Positions 43,012 through 51,423 of a DNA stretch of 64,000 nucleotides are shown here, one piece after another. How positions within the stretch are numbered: position 1 is the stretch's first letter; every line of letters starts with the position of its first letter. Under the pieces are notes generated by a model. It saw only the letters and a list, made by a program, of their open reading frames with translations, searched no databases and had not been told where the DNA came from. Both the position numbers and the translations under genes were made by a program. Location of the stretch: assembly GCF_044962685.1 (NCBI RefSeq), contig NZ_JBBKTX010000012.1:1-64000 (forward strand), written 5' to 3'. The stretch comes from Oceanobacter antarcticus (GTDB taxonomy: Bacteria > Pseudomonadota > Gammaproteobacteria > Pseudomonadales > Oceanobacteraceae).

Positions 43012-44103
43012 TCAGGCTCCGAGACGAGCATACAGCTCGGATTCATCCCGGGGTGCCGCAATCAGGTCGTCCAGTTGTTGTGGTGCCTGAGTGACCTTGT
43101 GTTCGGAGTTGATCCCCAGTTTGCGGAACAGCGCCTGATCCTTGTTGGCCGCCGGGTTAGGCGTGGTCAGCAAGCATTCGCCGTAGAAGATGGAGTTGGC
43201 TCCGGCAAAGAAACACATCGCTTGCATTTCCTCGCTCATTTCCTCGCGTCCAGCGCTTAATCGCACATGGGACTTTGGCATCAGGATACGGGCAACTGCA
43301 ATGCTGCGGATAAAGTCGAGTGGATCAACGTCAGCTGCATGTTCCAGTGGCGTACCGGCTACTTTGACCAGTTGGTTGATGGGCACTGAATCCGGGTGTT
43401 GGGGCAGGTTGGCCAGTTGTTGTAACAGGCCAGCGCGATCACGCTGGCTTTCGCCCATACCAAGAATGCCGCCGGAACAGACTTTCATACCGGCCTTACG
43501 AACATTGTCGAGGGTTTCGAGGCGGTCGCCGTAGGAACGGGTGGTGATGATTTCGCCGTAATAGTCAGGCGAGGTATCCAAGTTGTGGTTGTAATAATCC
43601 AGCCCGGCTTGACCCAGGCGGCTGGCTTTGTCTTCGTCGAGCATGCCCAGGGTCATGCAGGTTTCCAGGCCGAGTTCCTTGACGCCTTTAACCATTGCCA
43701 GTACGTACGGCATGTCTTTTTCTCGTGGCGAGCGCCAGGCGGCACCCATACAGAAGCGGTCAGAACCGGCGGCCTTGGCGGCTTTGGCTTTTTCCAGTAC
43801 GGCTTCCACTTCCATCAAGCGTTCTTTCTCGAGACCGGTATCGTAGCGGGCACTTTGTGGGCAGTAAGCGCAGTCTTCCGGACAGGCACCGGTCTTGATC
43901 GATAGCAGTGTGCTGACCTGTACCGCGTTCGGGTCAAAGTATTGGCGGTGAACCGTCTGGGCCTGAAACAGCAAGTAGTTAAACGGCTGGTTCAGCAGTG
44001 CCTGTATTTCGTCCAGGGTCCAGTCGTTACGAATGGCAGCGTTGGCTGGCTGCGAGGAGGACTGAAAGTTGGCTGCTACGGCACTGCCCATGGCGGTCTC
44101 CAT
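43012..44103 (-). CDS. bioB: Biotin synthase
   Basis: A 363-residue radical-SAM enzyme that inserts sulfur into dethiobiotin. The radical-SAM cluster ligands are Cys74, Cys78 and Cys81 in CPEDCAYC. ALLSIKTGACPEDCAYCPQSARYDTG, SGGILGMGES and RLSAGREEMS are family signatures. Met5 is an alternative start. No bioA, F, C or D is adjacent, so the biotin genes are scattered in this genome. No BirA operator was seen upstream. Confidence 0.96.
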   Translation of the reverse strand: METAMGSAVAANFQSSSQPANAAIRNDWTLDEIQALLNQPFNYLLFQAQTVHRQYFDPNAVQVSTLLSIKTGACPEDCAYCPQSARYDTGLEKERLMEVEAVLEKAKAAKAAGSDRFCMGAAWRSPREKDMPYVLAMVKGVKELGLETCMTLGMLDEDKASRLGQAGLDYYNHNLDTSPDYYGEIITTRSYGDRLETLDNVRKAGMKVCSGGILGMGESQRDRAGLLQQLANLPQHPDSVPINQLVKVAGTPLEHAADVDPLDFIRSIAVARILMPKSHVRLSAGREEMSEEMQAMCFFAGANSIFYGECLLTTPNPAANKDQALFRKLGINSEHKVTQAPQQLDDLIAAPRDESELYARLGA

Positions 44104-44424
44104 TTGGCTGATTCGGGTAAGGGATGCTAATAGTGCGGGTTGCCAGGGCTGCAGGCAATTTGGGGCCGCTGTTATGCTGACTATTGTTCAAAAAATGTTC
44201 GTCAGTCAGCTGTGGCTGTCATGCTACGACACCAGCACGGCAACAGATAAATCCTGGCAGCAAAAGATCTCATCGGCGGCTGCCTTCAACGTGCTTCCGC
44301 TCGCGGTCGTCAGCGCTGTATTCGTTATCTGGCGTGAGATCGGCAGCTGGAAGTTGCGAAGCTGTGTGATTCAGCTAAACCTGTATGAGGGAGAGTTGAT
44401 CATGTATTCAATCAGGAAAACGCT
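44104..44424. other. Divergent intergenic region between bioB and the PilZ gene
   Basis: About 320 bases. A long open frame on the plus strand (44174-44428) crosses it and overlaps the PilZ start, but has no recognisable content. Just before PilZ, GAGGGAGAG precedes an eight-codon frame (44402-44428) whose ATGA overlaps the PilZ ATG, which could couple translation. No named promoter. Confidence 0.35.
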
Positions 44425-44796
44425 ATGAACCAGCGACGCTACACCCGAGTGCCGTTTTTGCGCCGCGCCCAGATAGAAACCAGGGGTCAGCGTATGGAAG
44501 TTCAGTGCCTGGATCTGAGTTTGCGTGGTGTATTGCTAGCCCGTCCAATGGAATCCAATTGGGCGTTGGAACAATACATTCAGTTTGTCCTGACGCTGGA
44601 TGATCAGAATCAGATTGTGATGGATTGCTCGGTTGCTCATATCGATGATGATGTGGTTGGCTGTGCCTGTGATTCATTGGGGTTGGAGAGCCTGACGCTG
44701 TTACGGCGGGTGCTGGAGCTGAATTTGCCGGAGCCGTCTCACGTGCAGCGTGAACTGGCTGAACTGATCCGGGGCGACAAATACGCTCACGGCTAA
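44425..44796 (+). CDS. PilZ-domain cyclic-di-GMP-binding protein
   Basis: A 123-residue single-domain PilZ protein. The c-di-GMP motifs are present: RRYTR at 4-8 (RxxxR) and DLSLRG near residue 30 (D/NxSxxG). It is a typical small effector for motility or envelope functions. AGGAAAACGCT is the ribosome-binding site. Not in an operon with flagellar or pilus genes, so the output is unknown. Confidence 0.88.
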   Translation: MNQRRYTRVPFLRRAQIETRGQRMEVQCLDLSLRGVLLARPMESNWALEQYIQFVLTLDDQNQIVMDCSVAHIDDDVVGCACDSLGLESLTLLRRVLELNLPEPSHVQRELAELIRGDKYAHG

Positions 44797-44869
44797 ATTG
44801 TGTATCTGACGTCAGTTTGGGTGTCAATTCGCGGTATAGTAACGCCTTCGACGCCAGCCGAGGTTTGCC

Positions 44870-45559
44870 ATGTACTATCCGTTTCTGAATGATGTTCCTT
44901 TTTTGTCTGCTATTGGCAAAGCCGTCTGTGTGGGCCGTAATTATGCTGCTCACGCCGCCGAATTAAATAATCCTGTCCCTGAACAGCCATTGTTGTTTAT
45001 CAAGCCTGCTGACGCCATCGTGGCGATGGAAGGGGAAATCGCGATCCCGGTTGATGCCGGTGCCGTGCATCACGAATTGGAAATCGCCCTGCTGATCGGG
45101 CAGCCGTTATCATTCGCCAATCATCAACAGGCATTGGCGGCAATCGCCGGAGTTGGTTTGGCACTGGATTTGACGCTGCGGGATGTTCAGGATGGCTTGA
45201 AACAGAAAGGCCACCCCTGGGAGCGTGCCAAAGCGTTTGATGGTGCTTGCCCGGTTTCCCGCTTTGTGGCAGCAGAGCAAGTGAATGACTGGGCCGATCT
45301 GAATGTGTCGCTATTGCGTAATGGCACCATGCAGCAGCAAGGTAGCAGTGCGGCGATGCTGTTTCCGGTGGCTGACTTGCTGGTTGAAATCAGCCAGCAC
45401 TTTACTCTGAACCCTGGCGATCTGGTATTGACCGGTACTCCGGCTGGAGTGGGGCCGCTTGAGCCAGGCGACCAGTTAACGGCGACCCTGCAAGATTGGT
45501 TGTCGGTCTCGTGCCAGGTTGTGGCGCGACAAAATGCTGAAGAGCAGGGAGGTAAGTAA
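44870..45559 (+). CDS. Fumarylacetoacetate hydrolase-family protein (YcgM/FAHD1-like)
   Basis: A 229-residue enzyme of the short FAH family. GKAVCVGRNYAAHAAELNN, PLLFIKP, the metal-binding HHELEIALLIG and DLVLTGTPAGVGPLEPGD mark it. Relatives hydrolyse acylpyruvates or act on oxaloacetate; the substrate is not readable. Its stop overlaps the moeA start (TAATG), so the two are co-translated, a pairing for which I know no functional reason. Confidence 0.9.
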   Translation: MYYPFLNDVPFLSAIGKAVCVGRNYAAHAAELNNPVPEQPLLFIKPADAIVAMEGEIAIPVDAGAVHHELEIALLIGQPLSFANHQQALAAIAGVGLALDLTLRDVQDGLKQKGHPWERAKAFDGACPVSRFVAAEQVNDWADLNVSLLRNGTMQQQGSSAAMLFPVADLLVEISQHFTLNPGDLVLTGTPAGVGPLEPGDQLTATLQDWLSVSCQVVARQNAEEQGGK

Positions 45560-46794
45560 TGGCTTCTTGTGATGCCCCTGGTTTGCAAACGTTGGACGAA
45601 GCACTGGAGCAAATCCTGTCGCAGTTGTCGCCGCTGCATGAGCAGGAATGGATTCCATTGTCACAAGCTGATGGTCGGGTGCTGGCAGCTGACGTTCAGA
45701 GTTGCCTGGATCTGCCTCCGGCAGACAATTCCGCCATGGATGGTTATGCCGTGCGGGTGGAGGATCTGACAGAGTTTGATTGGCTCACCATTAATCAGCG
45801 CATTCTGGCGGGAGACGCCATTACCCAGCCGATTTTGCCGGGTGAATGTGCTCGTATCATGACCGGTGCCATGGTGCCAGAGGGAGCGGATACCGTCATC
45901 ATGCAGGAAGATGCCGAGCTGGGTGACAACGGCAAGGTACGTTTTCTGGCTGCGGTAAAACCGGCCGTCAATATTCGTCATCGAGGTGAGGAAATAGCCT
46001 CTGGTGATACCGTGTTATCAGCCGGGCGGCGTTTACGGGCGGCAGATATTGGTCTGCTGGCGAGCCTGGGGATTGACCGTGTGGCGGTGTGTTGCCGGGT
46101 GAGAGTTGCGATTATGGCAACCGGAAACGAACTGGTGGCCCCCGGACAAGCATTACAAGCGGGACAGATTTACGAGTCCAACAGTCAGGTGCTGGCCGCA
46201 CTGCTGGTGCGGCTGGGTTGTACGGTCATTCACTTTGGTATTGTGCCAGATGACCCGCAGGCATTACGCCTGGCTTACCAGAATGCTGACAATCAGGCTG
46301 ACCTGGTCATTGCATCCGGTGGCGTCTCGGTTGGAGAAGCAGACTTCAGCAAGCAAGTATTGGATGAACTGGGTCAGGTGGGGTTGTGGAAGCTGGCCAT
46401 TAAGCCAGGCAAGCCCTTTGCGTTCGGCCGTTTAGCTAATAGCTGGTTTGCCGGTTTGCCGGGTAATCCGGTATCCACCATGATTACCTTTGATCAGCTG
46501 GTGGTGCCGATGCTGAAAAAACTGGCTGGAGAAAAGACACCACCACGATTAAAAATGCGCGCCCGATTAACCTGTGGGTTACGCCGTCGACCTGGACGTC
46601 TGGAATTTCAGCGGGCGGTGGTGTCAACCACAGCCGATGGCATACTTGCAGTGACACCTCTGGCCCGTCAGGGATCAGCGCTGCTGAGCACCATGGCGGA
46701 AGCTAATGCCTATATCCTGCTTGATGGGGATACGGCCAGCCTGGAAGAAGGTAAATATGTCCAGGTTGAGCTGTTTGACGGGTTGTTATCGTAG
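45559..46794 (+). CDS. moeA: Molybdopterin molybdenumtransferase MoeA
   Basis: A 411-residue enzyme inserting molybdate into adenylylated molybdopterin. Family blocks: DLPPADNSAMDGYAVR, PGECARIMTGAMVPEGADTVIMQED, VAIMATGNELV, SNSQVLAALL, VIASGGVSVGEADF and FAGLPGNPVSTMITF. The four-domain length is normal. No other moa/moe gene is near. The stop codon lies inside the first copy of a 26-base intergenic repeat. Confidence 0.95.
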   Translation: MASCDAPGLQTLDEALEQILSQLSPLHEQEWIPLSQADGRVLAADVQSCLDLPPADNSAMDGYAVRVEDLTEFDWLTINQRILAGDAITQPILPGECARIMTGAMVPEGADTVIMQEDAELGDNGKVRFLAAVKPAVNIRHRGEEIASGDTVLSAGRRLRAADIGLLASLGIDRVAVCCRVRVAIMATGNELVAPGQALQAGQIYESNSQVLAALLVRLGCTVIHFGIVPDDPQALRLAYQNADNQADLVIASGGVSVGEADFSKQVLDELGQVGLWKLAIKPGKPFAFGRLANSWFAGLPGNPVSTMITFDQLVVPMLKKLAGEKTPPRLKMRARLTCGLRRRPGRLEFQRAVVSTTADGILAVTPLARQGSALLSTMAEANAYILLDGDTASLEEGKYVQVELFDGLLS

Positions 46795-46921
46795 GGCCCG
46801 CCTCCGTGCGTGGCCGCAGTTAACATGTGCGCAAAATTCACCAGTGTTGCGGACAGCCACGTAGGGCCCGCCTCCGTGCGTGGCCGTGGTGAACATGTAC
46901 ATGGCTGTGGTGAGCATGTAC
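46791..46921. repeat. 26-bp direct repeats and dyad between moeA and ssb
   Basis: A 26-base unit starting GTAGGGCCCGCCTCC occurs at 46791-46816 and identically at 46861-46886, with weaker similarity running on through about 46835. The first copy includes the moeA stop codon. After the second, a GTGGTGARCATGTAC-type motif recurs, and GTACATG (46897-46903) and CATGTAC (46915-46921) form a perfect dyad. It fills the space between two convergent genes. The source of the repeat is unknown. Confidence 0.85.
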
Positions 46922-46939
46922 GTGGTACCAGACGAAATC

Positions 46940-47683
46940 CTAGAACGGAATGTCGTCGTCAAAATCATCAAAGCTGTTGCCCGGCTGCGGTGCGGCTTGG
47001 GGGGCTGGCGCTTGCTGATAACCACCGGGTGATTGTTGCGGTCTAGATGTTGGCTGTTGCGGTGCCTGTTGTGGTTGTTGGTGCATCGGCTGTTGCGGCT
47101 GTTGCGGCTGTTGCGGCTGTTGCGGCGCAGGGGCCGGTTGTTGATACGGCTGCTGATAACCACCCTGCAGGTTGTGCATTGGCGCTTGCTGGGCTGGTTG
47201 TTGCGGCTGGCCATAGCCTTGTCCGCCCATTCCTCCTTGAGCCGGTGACGGAGCAACGGCCGGGTTCATCATGCCGGCTGCCCCTTGTTGCGGATAACCG
47301 CTGTTCATGCCACCGCCCATACCCCCGCTCATGTCGCCACCACCATTATTACGATTGTCGAGCATCATCATGTCGTTGCAGACGATTTCTGTGGTATAGC
47401 GCTTAACGCCGTCTTTTTCCCATTCCCGGGTTTTCAGACGCCCCTCAAAATAGGCCTTGGAACCTTTTTTCAGATATTGCTGAACGATTTCAGCCAGCTT
47501 GCCGTAGACCACCAGGCGGTGCCATTCGGTTTGCTCCACTTTCTGACCGGTTTGCTTGTCGTTATAGCTCTCATCGGTCGCCATTGTCAGGTTGGCAACG
47601 GCATTGCCATTAGGCATGTAGCGTACTTCAGGGTCACGGCCCAGAGTACCAATCAGTGTCACTTTGTTAACGCTGCGACCCAT
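46940..47683 (-). CDS. ssb: Single-stranded DNA-binding protein
   Basis: A 247-residue SSB. The OB fold (1-110) begins MGRSVNKVTLIGTLGRDPEVRYMPNG and includes TEWHRLVVYGKLAEIVQQYLKKGSKAYFEGRL. A long Gly/Met and then Gln/Pro-rich linker (about 115-238, with PQQPQQPQQ tracts) leads to the acidic partner-binding tip DFDDDIPF. The linker is longer than in E. coli SSB (178 residues). The ATG at 47683 follows AGGAG; an in-frame start 16 codons earlier lies within the upstream gene. It overlaps the MFS gene by 17 bases. Confidence 0.95.
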   Translation of the reverse strand: MGRSVNKVTLIGTLGRDPEVRYMPNGNAVANLTMATDESYNDKQTGQKVEQTEWHRLVVYGKLAEIVQQYLKKGSKAYFEGRLKTREWEKDGVKRYTTEIVCNDMMMLDNRNNGGGDMSGGMGGGMNSGYPQQGAAGMMNPAVAPSPAQGGMGGQGYGQPQQPAQQAPMHNLQGGYQQPYQQPAPAPQQPQQPQQPQQPMHQQPQQAPQQPTSRPQQSPGGYQQAPAPQAAPQPGNSFDDFDDDIPF

Positions 47684-49040
47684 AAGATTCTCCTGTTGTA
47701 TGTGTAATGGCTTGTGCCAGTTCCTGATCAAACTCGCTGGCCGTCACCTTTAAATAAACGGCCTGTTCTTCAGGTAATTCGGTCAGTTCGGCTACGCCGC
47801 TGAGCGCCAGCAAAGCTCGGTGTTGATATTGGGTTAATGGTTGTAGCAAGGCCAACCGCACGCTGGTGAGATGGCGGGGGGGAGGTGTTGCCACCATCAG
47901 CAGTCCCCATAACAACACAGCTGCGGCAAAGATGGCAAACACGCTGCTTGCCCCCCAATACGATAGTGCCCAGCCGCCAATGCTGCCCCCGGCAAAAGCC
48001 CCCAGAAACTGCATGCTGGAATAAATGCCCATTGCACTGCCCTTGGCTCCGGCCGGAGCTATTTTACTGAGCCAGGAGGGCAAGCTGGCTTCCATCAGGT
48101 TAAAACCGAGGAAATAGATCAGCATCAGTCCTGCCCATTGCCAGAGGGTGGCGGCTTGTGTCATGAGCAGCAGAGCGATCAGAATCAGGGTCGCTGCAAT
48201 CAGCACAACATTTTTCATCTGGCGGCGTTTTTCTGCAATGATTATCAGTGGCACCATCAGGGCAAACGCCAGCAGTAATACTGGTAGGTAGAGGTAACTG
48301 TGCTGTTCTGCTGGCAGGTCAAGCCGGGTGAGCTGCAGTGGAATAGCGACAAAAATGGCCACCATCAAGGCATGAAGTACAAAAACGCCGATATTCAGCG
48401 GCCAGAGTGAGCCATTAGCCAGCTGCAATCGAACTTCGCTGAGTACCGCCACCGAGTCGCGGTGATGGGTTTTTGGGGGGGATGGTATCAGTAGCAGGGT
48501 CACGGCAATGCCCCCCAGTGCCAGCACGCCAGTGAGTGTAAAAATCAGCGATAATCCACCGATACTCGATAACCAGGGGCCCAGTACCAGAGCGACAGAA
48601 AATGACAGGCCAATACTGGCACCAATAAAGGCCATGGCTTTCATCCGGCTCTGTTCATTGGTGAGGTCAGTGACCAACGCCATGATGGCACTGGCAATGG
48701 CACCGCCGCCTTGCAGGGCACGGCCAATAATCAGGCCGTAAACGCTGTCAGCATGGGCAGCAATCAGGCTGCCTGCCGCAAAAATCAGCAGCCCGACAAC
48801 AATGACCGGCTTGCGGCCAATACGATCTGACAGGGCACCTGCAGGAATCTGCAGTAACGCCTGGGTCAGACCATAGACACCCATTGCCAGTCCGAGGAGT
48901 TGGGGAGTGGCATCTTTCAGTGTCAGGCCATCCAGCATCAATACCGGAAGTACCATAAACAGGCCCAGCATACGCAGGGTATAGAGAGCGGCGAGTGATG
49001 CGATAGCGCGCTGTTGAGCAGATTCAGGTATGGCGGTCAT
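47667..49040 (-). CDS. MFS transporter with a C-terminal YAM-like domain (YajR-like)
   Basis: A 457-residue twelve-helix major-facilitator transporter. Motif A is GALSDRIGRKPV after helix 2, with GRALQGGGAIASAIMALVTDLT in helix 4. After helix 12 a soluble tail of about 70 residues (ALLALSGVAELTELPEEQAVYLKVTASEFDQELAQAI) has the strand-helix pattern of the ferredoxin-like YAM domain of YajR. The substrate is unknown. Gene order MFS-ssb is common in pseudomonads and relatives. The 3' end overlaps the ssb start. Confidence 0.88.
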   Translation of the reverse strand: MTAIPESAQQRAIASLAALYTLRMLGLFMVLPVLMLDGLTLKDATPQLLGLAMGVYGLTQALLQIPAGALSDRIGRKPVIVVGLLIFAAGSLIAAHADSVYGLIIGRALQGGGAIASAIMALVTDLTNEQSRMKAMAFIGASIGLSFSVALVLGPWLSSIGGLSLIFTLTGVLALGGIAVTLLLIPSPPKTHHRDSVAVLSEVRLQLANGSLWPLNIGVFVLHALMVAIFVAIPLQLTRLDLPAEQHSYLYLPVLLLAFALMVPLIIIAEKRRQMKNVVLIAATLILIALLLMTQAATLWQWAGLMLIYFLGFNLMEASLPSWLSKIAPAGAKGSAMGIYSSMQFLGAFAGGSIGGWALSYWGASSVFAIFAAAVLLWGLLMVATPPPRHLTSVRLALLQPLTQYQHRALLALSGVAELTELPEEQAVYLKVTASEFDQELAQAITHTTGESYGSQR

Positions 49041-49306
49041 GCGAAGTCCAATGAGAGGGCCCAGCCCTGGCTTCCGGGGTCGGTGACGGCAGTCGGGTTT
49101 AAAAAAGTGCGCTAGTTTAACAGGAATAACGATCCGTTTTCAGCAATGACGCATGGGAGCCTGTGCTTCTCGTTAAATTCCACAAAAACTTGCCAGCCCT
49201 ACAGGCCAGCGCTCTTTTTTTGACCGGTTGTTAGGGTAGAATTATCTGAAACTGCTGCGGACAGGATGTCGCCCGTGGTGGTGAGGTTGAGTCAAGGAGA
49301 GACGTT

Positions 49307-49972
49307 ATGCATCTGCAAGACGACGCGGGTAGGCGTCATATCCTGTTGTTCGGGCGCCAGAATCTGCAAAATACGGTGTTGCTGGCCTATATCCAAGGTC
49401 AACTGGGCATGCATAGCCAGCTTGTACATGAGCTGGTTTGGCCGCCAGCCTGTTTGCCTGCTGATGGACAAACGTTATTGATGTTTGACACCGATGGTGT
49501 CCGCCCCGAGCGCCTCGCCAAGGTGCTGGATACAGTCTATGAAGAAGATGACGACACCTCGCCTGCCATCGCATTGTTTAATGTTCCCCAGCGTCATGCC
49601 ATGGAGTCGTTTGTTTGCTGGCCCAGGGTGTGTGCCTTGTTCTATCGCGATTCAACCCAACAGCAATTGATTCGGGGCGTAGAAGCTGTTTTTAAAGGGG
49701 AACTCTGGCTCCCCCGAAAGCTGGTGAATGCTCATCTTGAACGTACCCGGCAACGCCCGCGTGCATTTGAACCTCCTCCGGTGTCGCTGACCAGTCGGGA
49801 ATCTGAAATTCTGCATTTGGTCGCGACGGGTGCGACGAATCAGGCTATTGCTGAAATTCTGGAACTCAGTACTCATACGGTGAAAACCCATTTGTACAAC
49901 TTGTTCAGAAAAGTGGGCGTCAAGAACCGGGTGCAGGCAATTAATTGGGCCAAGGAACATCTGTCGGTCTGA
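49307..49972 (+). CDS. LuxR/CsgD-family transcriptional regulator
   Basis: A 221-residue regulator. The N-terminal part (1-140) is a receiver-like domain without the phosphoacceptor Asp pattern and resembles CsgD (FYRDSTQQQLIRGVEAVFKGELWLPRKLV). The C-terminal LuxR helix-turn-helix (about 155-218) reads LTSRESEILHLVATGATNQAIAEILELSTHTVKTHLYNLFRKVGVKNR. AGGAGAGACGTT is the ribosome-binding site. CsgD controls curli and cellulose in enterics, but no such genes are in view. The folM-like gene begins 119 bases downstream on the same strand. Confidence 0.88.
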   Translation: MHLQDDAGRRHILLFGRQNLQNTVLLAYIQGQLGMHSQLVHELVWPPACLPADGQTLLMFDTDGVRPERLAKVLDTVYEEDDDTSPAIALFNVPQRHAMESFVCWPRVCALFYRDSTQQQLIRGVEAVFKGELWLPRKLVNAHLERTRQRPRAFEPPPVSLTSRESEILHLVATGATNQAIAEILELSTHTVKTHLYNLFRKVGVKNRVQAINWAKEHLSV

Positions 49973-50091
49973 TGTATTTGGTCATGTATACCGATGACCA
50001 GGTAAGGGCCGCCCGATATATGGTTCTCTCCTTTGTCTCTGTTTTCAAAGCCGCTAAGCTGGGTGGCACTTGTGCAAGGGGGTTGTGTTGT

Positions 50092-50820
50092 ATGTCGAAA
50101 CGGATACTGATTACCGGGGCGGGGCGGCGATTGGGCAAGGTGCTGGCGTTGCATTTTTTGCAGCAGGACTGGCAGGTGGTCGGCCACTATAATACGGTCA
50201 GCGAGCTACCGGATCATGATAGTTTGTCCTTGTTGCAAGCCAATCTCGCAGATACTGCGGATACCTTGCGGTTATGCCAGCAGTTGCAGCATCAGCCAGC
50301 ATTTGATGCGGTGATTCATAATGCTTCCTGTTTTGTTCCGGATGCCGCAGGCGGCCATACCCCGGCAGAGCAGGCGGCGCATCTGACGGCGCATCTGAAT
50401 GTTCATATTGTGGCTCCGGCCTTGATTACCCAGTGTCTGGAGCATCAGTGGAACGCGGGAGCTGCAATGGTGGTGCTTGCCGATATTTATGCCGATCTTC
50501 CCAATCAGCGTTTCAGTGCGTACTGCTCCAGCAAGGCGGGATTACAAAATTGGGCCTTAAGCATGGCGCAGCGTCTGGCGGGTCGGGTGCGGGTTAATGT
50601 GATTCAACCGGGGCCGATCCAGTTTTTACCGGATCATGATGATGCCTATCGGCAGCGGGTATTGTCGCAATCTCTGGTGCCGCATGAACTGGGCTATGGT
50701 GCCATCATCAAGGCATGTGATTATCTGTTGGATAACGAGGCAGTGACCGGGTCGGTGATGCGGGTCGACGGCGGTCGTTTTGTCGCCAATCGTTACGATC
50801 AGATCTTTAGTGCGGATTGA
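50092..50820 (+). CDS. folM: Short-chain dehydrogenase, dihydromonapterin reductase-like
   Basis: A 242-residue SDR-family reductase starting MSKRILITGAGRRLGKVLALHFLQQ, with the NADPH-site TGAGRRLG and the catalytic YCSSK. The IQPGPIQFLPDHDD stretch and the length fit FolM, which reduces dihydromonapterin and dihydrofolate. Context supports this: its end overlaps by 22 bases the end of an opposing folK-like gene. The ATG at 50092 was chosen; a longer frame from 49945 overlaps the regulator gene. Confidence 0.85.
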   Translation: MSKRILITGAGRRLGKVLALHFLQQDWQVVGHYNTVSELPDHDSLSLLQANLADTADTLRLCQQLQHQPAFDAVIHNASCFVPDAAGGHTPAEQAAHLTAHLNVHIVAPALITQCLEHQWNAGAAMVVLADIYADLPNQRFSAYCSSKAGLQNWALSMAQRLAGRVRVNVIQPGPIQFLPDHDDAYRQRVLSQSLVPHELGYGAIIKACDYLLDNEAVTGSVMRVDGGRFVANRYDQIFSAD

Positions 50821-51224
50821 TGTGTGTTACCAGTAGCGAACAGGGGCTGCCAGATTTGCTGCACCCGGCGATAGTAGCTCTCGTCGAGGATCTGATTAAA
50901 ACATTCGGGCGCAGCACTGCCTTCGGCGAGAATATCCAGGTCGATGGTGCGATCCTTGAGTTTGCGAGCAGGGGATTTGGCTTCGCGTCCTAACGTACGT
51001 TCGATTTCCAGTAATATTTCCTTGACCCGAGTGGCGCTCAGGCCAGTACTGATTACCGCCAGCTGATTCTTGAAGGGGTATTGAAAGGTATCACCCACGG
51101 GTGCCGTTTCCAGCTCGGGAGAGGTCGCCAGCAGCTCAAAGTGCTGAAGCAGTGCCTGTCGTGCCAGTGGCAAGTGCTCATCCGGGTTTAGATTGCTGCC
51201 CAGGCCAAGCAGATAAAATGCCAT
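50799..51224 (-). CDS. folK: Hydroxymethyldihydropterin pyrophosphokinase-like protein
   Basis: A 141-residue protein of the HPPK family, which transfers pyrophosphate to 6-hydroxymethyldihydropterin in folate synthesis. It has the start YLLGLGSNLNPDEHL, ELLATSPELETAPVGD, and ERTLGRE..DRTIDLDILAEG. The GGGAG ribosome-binding site supports the ATG at 51224; ten more N-terminal residues in frame are unlikely. At 141 residues it is shorter than E. coli FolK (159) and the C-terminus is unusual, so it may be a FolK-like second copy specialised for the FolM pathway. Confidence 0.82.
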   Translation of the reverse strand: MAFYLLGLGSNLNPDEHLPLARQALLQHFELLATSPELETAPVGDTFQYPFKNQLAVISTGLSATRVKEILLEIERTLGREAKSPARKLKDRTIDLDILAEGSAAPECFNQILDESYYRRVQQIWQPLFATGNTHQSALKI

Positions 51225-51423
51225 AACAACTCCCACCGATGAAAAGTTGTACAAGAATGTGAAACCGGTGTGTCAGCTGTCAAGTGATTCTGTTATCCCG
51301 GATTCTCGTAAACATTGACGTTGTTGGATAAAACGGTACTGTTAATTACGGGCAAGCTGTTGCTCTACTTATCGTCTTGATTGTAAAAATTGTGAAGCTA
51401 TTGGATGCGGCAAGGAGGCTGAT

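Noticed and set aside
44174..44428. Open frame of 84 codons between bioB and the PilZ gene
   Set aside because: It overlaps the PilZ start, has no recognisable domain, no ribosome-binding site at its first ATG and irregular composition.
46791..46921. Repeat considered as a CRISPR array
   Set aside because: Only two copies, overlapping a coding stop, without regular spacers or cas genes.
46786..47256. Arg/Asn-rich frame on the minus strand across the ssb linker
   Set aside because: Product of reading the Gln/Pro-rich ssb repeat in another frame; ssb itself is certain.
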